DNA of 21,948 nt, taken from assembly GCA_964399625.1 (NCBI GenBank), contig CAYNSB010000052.1, forward strand, positions 1-21,948, in the 5' to 3' direction. The DNA comes from CAYNSB01 sp964399625 (GTDB taxonomy: Bacteria; Planctomycetota; Phycisphaerae; Phycisphaerales; UBA1924). Each line of letters starts with the position of its first letter. The stretch's first letter is position 1. A program made the translations under genes and the position numbers. Below the pieces are notes generated by a model. The model worked only from the letters and a program-made list of their open reading frames with translations, was not told where the DNA came from and searched no databases. This document shows positions 5,642 through 13,131 of the stretch, piece after piece.

Positions 5642-7093
5642 CTATCGAGCAGGCTCCGAGGAGCCCTCGGGCTTCGTGGCTGCGCCATCGCCCGCGGGCG
5701 ATGGCTTCCCCCCTGCGGCGGGCGCCTGGGCTTGCGTGGGGCCGTTCTTGAGCTGCTCGTACTTCGCGCGGTACTTGGCGGCGAGGGCGGTCTGCTTGTT
5801 GGTGAGATCGATCTCGCGTCCATCGATGAACGCGCGGGTCACGTTGGTGCTGGTCTCGAGGATGTCGCCGGTGGCGAGGAAGAGCGTGGCGGACTTGCCC
5901 GCCTCCAGCGAGCCGTAGTCCTTGTCGATGCCGAAGGTCTGCGCCGTCCAGAGGGTGAGGGACTTCACGGCCGAGTCGCGATCGAGCCCGTAGGCGACGG
6001 CGGTCGAGGCGTTGTACGGCAGGTTCCGCTCGTGGGCGGTGCGATCGGCGCTGGCGATGCAGAACTTCACGCCCGCGTCGGCGAGGCGCTTGGGAAGCGT
6101 GTAGGCATCGTCGTAGGGGGCATCGGCGCGCTTGGGGAAGGCGTGGGTGCCGGTAATGACGACGGGGATGTTCTGCGACTTGAGCAGGTCCGCGCAGAGC
6201 GTCGCGTCGCGCCCGCCGACGATGACGAGCTTGAGGTTGCGCTCGCGGGCCCAGGAGACGGCGGCGGTGATCTGGTCCACGTCGGCCGCGCGGACGAAGA
6301 CGGGGCGCTGGGGCTTGGCCTCGGGCAGGCACTGACGGAGCGCCTCGTACCGCAGATCGGTCGGCAGCGAGGCGTCCGCGCTCTTGGCCTTGGCGTAGGC
6401 GGCGGCGGCGAGGAAGGCGTCGTCGATCGCGGCGACGCCGCGCTTGATGTCCTTGAGCTGGTCCTCCTCGGGGCGATCGAAGAAGGGCGACTGGACGGGG
6501 CGCATGTTGGGCCAGGAGATGGCGACGCCAGCGCTGGGCAGGATCGTCATCTGCTCGTTGGTCCACCCGTCCATGCGCATCATGGAGATCTGGCCCGGGA
6601 TGCGTCCGCCCTCAGGGAAGACGCCGGCGATGAGCACGCCGTTGGAGCGCGTGACGGGGATGAGCGTGGAGTCCGGGTTGACGGCGGAGGCGGCGCGGAC
6701 CTCCGGGGCGAGGTCGCCCGACTCGGCGTAGTCCAGGGTCTGGCGGACCAGGCCGAACTCGTTGAGCCCGAGCTGCGTGTCGGGGGCGATGAGCCCGGGG
6801 TAGACGTGCGCGCCCTTGGCGTCGATGAATCGCTTGCCCGCGTCGGAGCCCGCGGCGGGGATGCTGGGCGCTTCCTTTGAGACTTCCTTGATGACGCCCT
6901 TGTCGAACGTGATGGAAGCGCGCTCGAGCGTCTCGCCCGAGACGGTGTGGATGGTGGCGTTGTAGATGGTCAGGGGCGCGGACTGCGGCGGGGCCTTGAG
7001 GCCCAGGTCCTGTGCGTTTGCGCACGCGGCGAGCGCGAGGCCGAGCAGGAGGGAACGCAGGGGACGCGAAGGAGCGCGGAGAAGAGAGGTCAT
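5642..7093 (-). CDS. Exported amidohydrolase-family protein lacking the HxH metal motif
   Basis: A 483-residue protein. The ATG at 7093 has AAGGA 7 bases upstream and is followed by a signal sequence (SLLLGLALAAC, possible lipobox, or signal peptidase I cleavage after ANA). Amidohydrolase composite-fold marks are visible: the N-terminal beta-sandwich start LTIYNATIHTVSGE, the turn VYPGLIAP, and the closing GIDKDYGSLEAGKSATLFLATGD. In active members PGLID is followed by a His-x-His pair that binds metal; here it reads APDTQLGL (about residues 100-107), so the pair is missing. It may be a catalytically dead partner of the larger enzyme encoded just upstream. The C-terminus is a disordered Pro/Ala/Gly tail. 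It is 121 bases from the preceding gene and likely in the same operon. Confidence 0.85.
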   Translation of the reverse strand: MTSLLRAPSRPLRSLLLGLALAACANAQDLGLKAPPQSAPLTIYNATIHTVSGETLERASITFDKGVIKEVSKEAPSIPAAGSDAGKRFIDAKGAHVYPGLIAPDTQLGLNEFGLVRQTLDYAESGDLAPEVRAASAVNPDSTLIPVTRSNGVLIAGVFPEGGRIPGQISMMRMDGWTNEQMTILPSAGVAISWPNMRPVQSPFFDRPEEDQLKDIKRGVAAIDDAFLAAAAYAKAKSADASLPTDLRYEALRQCLPEAKPQRPVFVRAADVDQITAAVSWARERNLKLVIVGGRDATLCADLLKSQNIPVVITGTHAFPKRADAPYDDAYTLPKRLADAGVKFCIASADRTAHERNLPYNASTAVAYGLDRDSAVKSLTLWTAQTFGIDKDYGSLEAGKSATLFLATGDILETSTNVTRAFIDGREIDLTNKQTALAAKYRAKYEQLKNGPTQAQAPAAGGKPSPAGDGAATKPEGSSEPAR

Positions 7094-7214
7094 GTCGAGG
7101 TCCTTGGATCGAGTTCGTCTGGTGTCGTGTTCGTCGGCTGGGCACGCCCCGGTCCAGAGCGACACGGGGCGTGGCACCCGGGCGGGACGCCGGTGCCACG
7201 GGGAGGCAGAAGGA
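7094..7214 (-). promoter_or_regulatory. Intercistronic hairpins between the two amidohydrolase genes
   Basis: A perfect 9-bp inverted repeat, CGTGGCACC (7170-7178) and GGTGCCACG (7192-7200), overlaps a second pairing, ACGCCCC (7144-7150) with GGGGCGT (7166-7172). There is no T-run on either strand, so neither is a standard terminator. They could stabilise or process the operon mRNA, or reduce expression of the second gene. Confidence 0.45.
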
Positions 7215-10200
7215 TCAACGGTTCAGGATGCCGCACCCGCACTCGCCGGGGCGAGCGGAGCTCGGGTCCATGCCGCGGTTGAGCATGTCCATGTACATGC
7301 GCTGGAGGAGGGTGGACTCGCGGGAGTCGGCGTCGCGGAGTTCGTCCTCGGTGGGGCGCTGCCAGGGGCCGCCCAGGCCGGGGTCGGAGGGACGGCCAGC
7401 GCTGCGATCGTCCTTGGCGGCGAGGGCCTTCTGGATGAGTCGCCCGCGCTCCTTGGCGATGCGCTCGCGGTGCTTGGCGTCGTCCTCCAGGGAGAAGTAG
7501 CGGCGGCCATCGACGTACGTCGCCTCGCAGCGGGAGGTGGGCGAGAGCGGCGGGCCGGACCAGAGGGCGAGGTCGGCGTCCTTGCCGGGCTCGATGGAGC
7601 CGACGCGATCGCTGATGGCGAGCTGGATGGCGGGGTTGAGCGTGACGAACTTGAGCGCCTGGGCGGGGGAGACGTCCTTGCCCGTGGGCGTGCCGTCGTT
7701 CACGTGCCCGTACTTGATGGCCTTGCCGGCCTCGGAGTTGAGACGGCGCGCGAGCTCGTCGGAGTCGGAGTTGAAGGAGACGGCGACGCCCTGCTCGCGC
7801 ATGATCGGGCCGTTCTGCGGGATGGCGTCCTGGACCTCGATCTTGTACGCCCACCAATCCGAGAAGCACGAGCCGCCCAGGGCGTGGCGGGCGATCTCGT
7901 CGGCGACCTTGTACCCCTCGAGCACGTGCTGGAAGGTGCCGATCTTGAAGCGGAAGTCGTCGGCGACGCGGCAGAGCATGAGGATCTCGTCCTGGCGGTA
8001 GGAGTGGCAGTGGACGAGCCGCTTGCCCTCGAGGATCTCGGCGAGGGCCTCGAGCTCGAGGTTGCGATGTGGGGGAAGAGACGGAGAGACGGAGTTCCGA
8101 AGAGACGAAGTGGAGGAGAGCGAGGCGGCGTATTCCTTGGCCGCGGTGAAGCGATCGCGGATGAGGGTCTCGACGCCCATGCGGGTCTGGGGGTAGCGGG
8201 CGGTGCCGAAGGAGCCGGAGTTGGCCTGGCGCGGGTTCTCGCCCAGCGCGAACTTGATGCCGGGCTTGGCGCCCTCCATGTGCATGTCGTCGGGTGAGAC
8301 GGCGCCCCAGCGGTTCTTGTTGACCTGGTTCTGTCCGCCGATGGCGTTGGCCGAGCCGTGCAGCGAGTTGACGGCGGTGACGCCGGAGGCGAGCTGTCGG
8401 TACCAGGAGATGGCGTCGGGATCGGTGACGTCGGCGATGCGGACCTCGGGCGAGACGGCGCGCCCGGCCTCGTTCACGCCGCGCGAGATGCCCGTGTGTG
8501 AGTGGCAGTCGATGACGCCGGGCGTGATGTGCTTGCCCTTGGCATCGACGAGGACAGCACCAGTGGCTTTGAGATCCTCGGGCGGGAGGGCCGAGGTACC
8601 CGGAAGGATCCCTCTGATCTTGCCGTTGCGAACAACCAGCGTGGCATTCTCGAGGATCTCATCATTTGCATTGCAGGTCCAGATCGTGGCGTTGGTGATG
8701 ATGAGCAGGTCGGGCTGCTCGGGGATGGCATCGAGCATGTAGGGGCCGAAGGGATAGCCGAGCTTGTCCGGAATGGCGGCGATGGCGTCGCGCTCGAGCT
8801 CCTCGGGGGATTTCTTGGACTTCTTGGCGTCGCTGGCCTTTCCATCGGCGAGCTTCGCATCGTCCTTGGCGGGTTCTTTCTTGTCGTCGGCTGCTTTGGC
8901 GTCCGCGGGCTTGGCGTCGGGCTCCTTCGCATCAGCACGCGCGGGCTTGTCCTTGCCCTGCGCTGCCGCTTGGGCCTCTGGAGAACCGCGACGGCGGCCC
9001 TCGCCGCGCTTCTCGGGGGGCAGTTCGGTGCTCGGGCTGGTGCGCTGGGCGGCCCAGCGGTGGAGCGCGCCCGAGGGCATGGGCGTGACGCCGGTCATGG
9101 TGTCGCCCGTGGCGACGCCGTTATCGACGAGCGTGGCGTCGATGTCGAAGAGTTCCTTGGCCTCGATGGTGTAGGAGAGGCGCGGGCCGTCGATGTGCAC
9201 GTTCTTGCACTTGGTGCGCTTGCCCGAGCGGAGGTACGTCACGCCGTCGTCGTTGATGACGAAGGTGACAGCGTCGGGGGCCTTGGGGTCGACGGGCTTG
9301 CCCTCGATCTCGGTGACGGTCCAGGTGCCGTGGAGCTCCTTGGAGGGCGCGGCGTTGAGCTCGTGGCGCACGCCGTCGATCCAGAGATCGCGGATCTTGG
9401 TCTTGGACTTGTCGTCCTTCTTCGCGTCGGGCTTGTCGGCATCGGCGGCGGGGGCGGCGTCCGCGTTGTCGGGCTTGGGCGCGTCCGCCGCGGGCTGGCC
9501 CGGCGCTGCCGCTTGGGCCTCTGACGGAGTGGCCGCATCATCCTTCTTCGCGCCATCCTTTTTCTTGGGCCAGGCGGCGAAGAGATCGCCATCGGCGACG
9601 ATGATGTTGGCGACCTTGCCCTTCTCGAGGGTGCCCAGGCGATCGGAGACGCCCAGGACGAGGGCCGGGTTGGTCGTGAGCATCGCCAGGGCGTGCGCGG
9701 GATCGAGCCCGTGGCGCAGGGCCTTGGTGAGGTTGTCGCGGAACTGGGCGCGGTCGCGGAGCTTGCTGCTCGTGAGCGCGAGCGTGAGCCCCGCGGCATC
9801 GAGGCGGCGCGGATTGGTCGGCGCCTGCTCCCACGTCATGAGCTCGCGGAGCTCGACGGACTCGGCCTTGCCGACGGAGGAGACATCGGGCGCCTTGGGG
9901 AAGTTCAGCGGGAGGATGAGCGGGATCTTCTGGTCCTTGGCGGCCTTGGCGATCGCGTCGAGCCGGCGGAACTCCATGCCGCTGCCCAGCACGGCGAGGG
10001 GACGATCGAACTCCTTGGCGATCTTGGCGGCGCGAAGGACCTCGAGCTCATCGTCGGCGTGGATGAGGAGCTGCGAGGTGAAGTTGGTCGAGCGGCCCTG
10101 GGGCGCGGCGCAGAGCGCGTCGAGGGCGTTGGGCTCGATGGAGGCGCCGGCCGCGCGGGAGGCGGCGATCCAGTCCGCGTCGATGAGCGTCTGGCGGATG

Positions 10201-10985
10201 AGCGCGATCGCGCCCATCTCGCTATCGGGGTAGTTGGGCCAGCGGGAGACGTCCTCCTCGGTGCCGCCGCCACCACGACGACGGCGCCCGCCGGGCGCTG
10301 CATCGGCGGACTCGGGTGCGGCGGGCGCGATGGGCGTGAGGTCGAAGGCGATGCTCTGGTACACCTTGTCGAGGTAGACGGGCGGGCGATCCCCCGAGCG
10401 GCGCTCGGCGGGCTTGGCGGTGGAGACCACCGCGGCGCTGCCGCGGAAGATGCCGCCCCTGGGCGCGATAGCGGCGGCGGTGAAGCCGAGCTTGCGGAGG
10501 GAGTCGGCGGTCTTGTCGTCGAGCCCGTTGCCATCGAGGGCGGAGCGCTGTGGCGTGACGCGGGTGTTCCAGTGGATGCCGGGCTCGGTGGCGTCGGGGC
10601 GCGGGGCATCGACCTCGACGTAGGGATCGATGAAGCCCGGGTAGAGGTGCAGCCCTGTGCAATCCCACGCGCGGGCGCCGGCGGGGAGGTTGGCGGGCGC
10701 GGCGCCGGGCTTGTCGGGCGCGGGGGCCTCGCTGACGGACTCGATTCGTCCGTTGCGGAGAACGAGCGTGGCGTGCTCGATGGTCTTGTCGGGCGAGACG
10801 TGGACGGTGGCGTTGTAGAGGGCGTGGTAGGAGGAATCGGCGTGGCGCGGGCCGTTGGGCGGGGGCGAGAGCGGGCTCGTCGCGACCGGCTGGGCGATGG
10901 CGAGGATGGCGAGTGCGGCGGCGGCACCGGCGGCGGTGAGGATGGAACGGAGCGAGGGTCGCGCGGAGCGATTGAGGAGGTTCAT
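7215..10985 (-). CDS. Double amidohydrolase-family exported protein, 1256 aa
   Basis: Signal peptide or anchor at about residues 10-35 (AAGAAAALAILAIAQPVA). First amidohydrolase-like domain about 50-480: YNATVHVSPDKTIEHATLVL opens it and LGTLEKGKVANIIVADGD closes it, but the metal motif after PGFID reads PYVEVD, so no HxH. Then a Lys/Asp/Ala-rich linker (about 490-560), a small beta-rich part (ELHGTWTVTEIEGKPV onward), a second similar linker, and a second amidohydrolase domain (about 755-1210) that keeps PGVIDCHSHTG (HSH at about 825-827), VHCHSYR and NSDSDEL. The second half is therefore the likely active metal-dependent hydrolase, imidazolonepropionase-like; the substrate is unknown. It is the first gene of an operon with the 7093-5642 paralogue. 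It has no Shine-Dalgarno but a good promoter ending 6 bases before the ATG. Confidence 0.88.
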   Translation of the reverse strand: MNLLNRSARPSLRSILTAAGAAAALAILAIAQPVATSPLSPPPNGPRHADSSYHALYNATVHVSPDKTIEHATLVLRNGRIESVSEAPAPDKPGAAPANLPAGARAWDCTGLHLYPGFIDPYVEVDAPRPDATEPGIHWNTRVTPQRSALDGNGLDDKTADSLRKLGFTAAAIAPRGGIFRGSAAVVSTAKPAERRSGDRPPVYLDKVYQSIAFDLTPIAPAAPESADAAPGGRRRRGGGGTEEDVSRWPNYPDSEMGAIALIRQTLIDADWIAASRAAGASIEPNALDALCAAPQGRSTNFTSQLLIHADDELEVLRAAKIAKEFDRPLAVLGSGMEFRRLDAIAKAAKDQKIPLILPLNFPKAPDVSSVGKAESVELRELMTWEQAPTNPRRLDAAGLTLALTSSKLRDRAQFRDNLTKALRHGLDPAHALAMLTTNPALVLGVSDRLGTLEKGKVANIIVADGDLFAAWPKKKDGAKKDDAATPSEAQAAAPGQPAADAPKPDNADAAPAADADKPDAKKDDKSKTKIRDLWIDGVRHELNAAPSKELHGTWTVTEIEGKPVDPKAPDAVTFVINDDGVTYLRSGKRTKCKNVHIDGPRLSYTIEAKELFDIDATLVDNGVATGDTMTGVTPMPSGALHRWAAQRTSPSTELPPEKRGEGRRRGSPEAQAAAQGKDKPARADAKEPDAKPADAKAADDKKEPAKDDAKLADGKASDAKKSKKSPEELERDAIAAIPDKLGYPFGPYMLDAIPEQPDLLIITNATIWTCNANDEILENATLVVRNGKIRGILPGTSALPPEDLKATGAVLVDAKGKHITPGVIDCHSHTGISRGVNEAGRAVSPEVRIADVTDPDAISWYRQLASGVTAVNSLHGSANAIGGQNQVNKNRWGAVSPDDMHMEGAKPGIKFALGENPRQANSGSFGTARYPQTRMGVETLIRDRFTAAKEYAASLSSTSSLRNSVSPSLPPHRNLELEALAEILEGKRLVHCHSYRQDEILMLCRVADDFRFKIGTFQHVLEGYKVADEIARHALGGSCFSDWWAYKIEVQDAIPQNGPIMREQGVAVSFNSDSDELARRLNSEAGKAIKYGHVNDGTPTGKDVSPAQALKFVTLNPAIQLAISDRVGSIEPGKDADLALWSGPPLSPTSRCEATYVDGRRYFSLEDDAKHRERIAKERGRLIQKALAAKDDRSAGRPSDPGLGGPWQRPTEDELRDADSRESTLLQRMYMDMLNRGMDPSSARPGECGCGILNR
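8070..8124 (-). repeat. CT-rich repeat tract inserted in the amidohydrolase frame
   Basis: On the plus strand this reads as repeated AGAGACGGAG / AGAGACGAAG units; on the coding strand it is CT-rich and encodes SLSSTSSLRNSVSPSLPPHR, a Ser/Leu/Pro stretch unlike the domain around it. It sits just before LELEALAEILEG in the catalytic half, about residues 952-971. The length keeps the frame. Confidence 0.55.
8960..8980 (-). repeat. 21-bp direct repeat, copy A (linker)
   Basis: Identical 21 bases occur at 8960-8980 and 9503-9523, encoding EAQAAA in both low-complexity linkers of the 1256-aa protein. They flank the small beta-rich domain. Confidence 0.8.
9503..9523 (-). repeat. 21-bp direct repeat, copy B (linker)
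   Basis: Second copy of the 21-bp repeat at 8960-8980. The two linkers also share a biased Ala/Asp/Lys/Pro composition, which suggests one arose by duplication of the other. Confidence 0.8.
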
Positions 10986-10991
10986 GTCACA

Positions 10992-11020
10992 AGGCTAGCA
11001 GAAGGCGTGCCCGCGCAAAA
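10992..11020 (-). promoter_or_regulatory. Promoter of the amidohydrolase operon, probably leaderless
   Basis: On the minus strand: -35-like TTTTGC (11020-11015), a 17-base spacer, and -10 TAGCCT (10997-10992), with only 6 bases to the ATG at 10985. The -35 lies in the loop of a perfect 6-bp inverted repeat GCCCGC (11009-11014) / GCGGGC (11021-11026), which could be an operator. Confidence 0.45.
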
Positions 11021-11078
11021 GCGGGCGATGGAGCGATTCGGAGGGTGTGGGGGTGGGAGGATTGATGATGGTGTGCGA

Positions 11079-11084
11079 TACACT
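11079..11084 (+). promoter_or_regulatory. Possible -10 box for the SGNH esterase gene
   Basis: TACACT inside GCGATACACTCG, about 38 bases before the ATG at 11123. It would give a leader of about 32 bases that includes the ribosome site GGGAGA. No clear -35. Confidence 0.35.
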
Positions 11085-11122
11085 CGCGCCGGAGAACGGG
11101 CGCAGGCACGGGAGACCCGATC

Positions 11123-11911
11123 ATGAACACGATCCTGATGGCGGCGATGCTGGCGTGCATGGGACAGCCCGGAGCGAAGGACGGCGGCGCGGCGCCCAAG
11201 CCCGCGAAGCATGAGCAGCCCGGCACGCACGAGGCGGGCAAGCAGGAGAAGTCGATGGCGCCACTATCCACAACGCCCAGCGAGCACGAGGGCGACGAGC
11301 CCCGCGGACGCATGGCGAAGTTCCTCGAGGTCGCCAAGAAGGGCGAGGCGAAGCTCGTCTTCCTGGGCGATTCGATCACGCAGGGCTGGGAGGGCGAGGG
11401 CAAGGCGGCGTGGGAGAAGCGGTACGCGACGCGGAGGGCCGCGAACTTTGGCGTGAGCGGCGATCGCACGGAGAACGTGCTGTGGCGGATCGATCACGGG
11501 AACTTCGACGGGCTCAAGCCCTCGCTCATCGTGGTGATGATCGGAACGAACAACGCGGGGCATCGCAGCGAGGCCTCGGCGGAGACGGCGGCGGGCGTGC
11601 GTGCGATCCTCGATCGGCTGCACGCCAAGTGCCCGACGGCGAAGGTGCTGCTGCTGGGCATCTTCCCGCGCGGCGAGAAGCCCGAGGACCCGATGCGGAA
11701 GCTGACGGTGGGCACGAACGCGCTGATCGAGAAGTTCGCGGACCGGAAGAGTGTGATCTACAAAGACATCGGCGGTGTGTTCGTGGATGAGAAGGGCGTG
11801 ATCCACAAGGAGATCATGCCGGACTTTCTGCACCTGACGCCCAAGGGATACGAGTTGTGGGCGGGGGCGATCGAGGAGATCGTGGCGCGCGAGTTGGGGG
11901 AGAAGAAGTAG
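11123..11911 (+). CDS. Exported SGNH/GDSL-type esterase
   Basis: A 262-residue protein with the SGNH hydrolase blocks in order: block I GDSITQGW with nucleophile Ser84; block II NFGVSGDRTENVLWRI with its Gly; block III GTNN (141-144) with the oxyanion Asn; block V DFLHLTPKGY with Asp234 and His237 completing the triad. The form resembles the platelet-activating-factor acetylhydrolase beta/gamma branch, whose bacterial members deacetylate sugars or lipids; the substrate here is unknown. The N-terminus (MNTILMAAMLACMG) is a short export signal with a possible lipobox, followed by a disordered, charged linker to residue about 65. GGGAGA 8 bases before the ATG supports the start. It is divergent from the amidohydrolase operon and separated from it by 137 bases. 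Confidence 0.9.
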   Translation: MNTILMAAMLACMGQPGAKDGGAAPKPAKHEQPGTHEAGKQEKSMAPLSTTPSEHEGDEPRGRMAKFLEVAKKGEAKLVFLGDSITQGWEGEGKAAWEKRYATRRAANFGVSGDRTENVLWRIDHGNFDGLKPSLIVVMIGTNNAGHRSEASAETAAGVRAILDRLHAKCPTAKVLLLGIFPRGEKPEDPMRKLTVGTNALIEKFADRKSVIYKDIGGVFVDEKGVIHKEIMPDFLHLTPKGYELWAGAIEEIVARELGEKK

Positions 11912-11945
11912 GAAGAGCGCAAAGAGACGAAGAGCAGCGTAGGGA
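11911..11945 (+). repeat. AGAGACGAAG-type repeat fragment
   Basis: Immediately after the esterase stop. It shares the 10-mer AGAGACGAAG with the tract at 8101-8110 (here 11923-11932) and the general style of the CTC/GAG repeats at 4980-5133. Only a remnant; no full inverted structure is seen. Confidence 0.4.
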
Positions 11946-11964
11946 TTTGCGTGGAGGCAACGAT

Positions 11965-12396
11965 GTGATCCCGTCGATCGTCCGCGTGTCGCTGTGCGGC
12001 GTGTTGTTCGGCGCGGCCGGGGGGTGCTCGACCTCCACACGTGTGGAGTGCCGCAACGATGCGTCGTTCCCCATTCGCGTGGATATCCACGCGCCGTATT
12101 ACCAGTACCGCCTTGCTCCGAACGAGTTCGCTCAGTACACGTTCGTGATCGCACCACATTCCACATGGTCGAGCGAGAGAGCGGGCGCGGAGGAGAGCTC
12201 GCACGACCACGAGTATCTCTCCTGCTGGATGGGCTTGGCATTCAGCCGGGCGTCCGACACAGGCGCGAGCACCGCGATCATCGAGGGCTTGTATTCGTCC
12301 AGACCGTTCTACCGCGTCCGATTCTCGGAGGGCGAAGCGGGAGTGGCTGCCGAGGTCCGAGACTGGGACTGGAATGTTGTGGAACCTTCGCGCTGA
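11965..12396 (+). CDS. Small lipoprotein of unknown function
   Basis: A 143-residue protein started by GTG at 11965, chosen because a full GGAGG Shine-Dalgarno (11953-11957) stands 7 bases before it and because the frame then opens with a signal sequence (SIVRVSLCGVLFGAAGGC). The Cys at the end of that stretch is a plausible lipidation site, although the -3 position is Ala. The mature part is acidic and aromatic, with IRVDIHAPYYQYRLAPNEFAQYTFVIAPHSTW, resembling a beta sandwich of the kind in periplasmic or surface proteins. Several cysteines are present. No family is recognised. It follows the esterase by 53 bases and may be co-transcribed with it. Confidence 0.72.
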   Translation: MIPSIVRVSLCGVLFGAAGGCSTSTRVECRNDASFPIRVDIHAPYYQYRLAPNEFAQYTFVIAPHSTWSSERAGAEESSHDHEYLSCWMGLAFSRASDTGASTAIIEGLYSSRPFYRVRFSEGEAGVAAEVRDWDWNVVEPSR

Positions 12397-12490
12397 CCGT
12401 GAACGGTCTCGGTGCAGGTACGTGAACGCCGTGTCGGCGCGAGCTTCGCTCCTTCACCGTCGCGGCTCTGCGCGAACATAGCGCACGACG

Positions 12491-12853
12491 TCAGGCGCCT
12501 GGTTTCTCGTAGTTCCGCGCCGTCTGGTCCGTCCATTCGGGATGGAACTCATGCCCGCAGTCGGGGCATCTGAGGCCGACGAGACGTGGCTGCCCACACG
12601 TGGGGCAGACCTCGCGGATGAGCGGCGCGACCTTGCTGGTGATATAGCCTGAAAATGCCCAGAGCGCGACGGCGATGCTGATCCGCAAGGGGGTGTTGAT
12701 GAGTACTACGAACGCGACGTCCTCGCGCCCAAAGGCCGGTAGGCTGCTCACCACGTTTTCGATGGTGGACACCGCGATGTACACGGCGGAGAGGCGCAGG
12801 GTCGCGAGCACAATCAGGCGGACGCGAAGATGGAACTCGATCGGCCACGACAT
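12491..12853 (-). CDS. Two-helix membrane protein with C-terminal zinc ribbon
   Basis: A 120-residue protein. The ATG at 12853 is set by GGAGGAGG 6 bases upstream; the open frame runs further upstream but without supporting signals. Two hydrophobic segments lie at about 12-31 (RLIVLATLRLSAVYIAVST) and 47-72 (AFVVLINTPLRISIAVALWAF). The C-terminus has CPTC (83-86) and CPDC (96-99), the CxxC-x9-CxxC spacing of a small zinc ribbon, so the soluble tail probably binds one Zn. Such proteins occur in many planctomycetes as uncharacterised membrane proteins. The gene is divergent from the beta-helix protein gene and convergent with the lipoprotein. Confidence 0.8.
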   Translation of the reverse strand: MSWPIEFHLRVRLIVLATLRLSAVYIAVSTIENVVSSLPAFGREDVAFVVLINTPLRISIAVALWAFSGYITSKVAPLIREVCPTCGQPRLVGLRCPDCGHEFHPEWTDQTARNYEKPGA

Positions 12854-12870
12854 GCGAGCCTCCTCCCTCG

Positions 12871-12900
12871 TGCCCCCGGGGGCATGGATCGGTGACCGAT
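12871..12900 (-). promoter_or_regulatory. Palindromic operator-like pair upstream of zinc-ribbon gene
   Basis: A perfect 14-base palindrome TGCCCCCGGGGGCA (12871-12884) is followed 3 bases later by a perfect 6-1-6 inverted repeat ATCGGT-G-ACCGAT (12888-12900). Both lie 18-47 bases upstream of the ATG at 12853. They may bind a regulator or form RNA hairpins in the leader. The first could be chance in GC-rich DNA; the second is more notable. Confidence 0.4.
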
Positions 12901-13131
12901 GGTAGTTGGTCGCTGAGCCGTCCACGCGATCCAGCCCCTCCCAGCCCTCCCACCGCGGGGGCGTGTGACCAGAGCGAGTTATCCGCGCGGCGAAAGGCGC
13001 GGGGATCTGGGCCTGGGGGTGGCTTCGGCGTGATGGCGCTGTACGTTTGGGGGTCCCCGCGAGGGGGCCGGGGTGCGGGTGCGCGCCCGGGTGAGCAGGA
13101 ACTGCTCGGGGCAACGGGGGCGGAGGGCGTG
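12901..13131. other. Divergent upstream region of the beta-helix gene
   Basis: A GC- and G-run-rich stretch with no credible ORF. The same frame as the beta-helix gene is open through it, but the residues are low-complexity Gly/Pro/Arg and the real start at 13132 has GGAGGG upstream. I found no convincing -10/-35 pair. Confidence 0.4.

Noticed and set aside
6966..8297. 443-residue plus-strand frame over the amidohydrolase genes
   Set aside because: Same reason: low-complexity Gly/Val/Leu product crossing a real gene boundary on the other strand.
9693..11126. 477-residue plus-strand frame over the amidohydrolase N-terminal half
   Set aside because: Gly/Val/Glu-rich shadow typical of the antisense frame of high-GC genes; no start signal.
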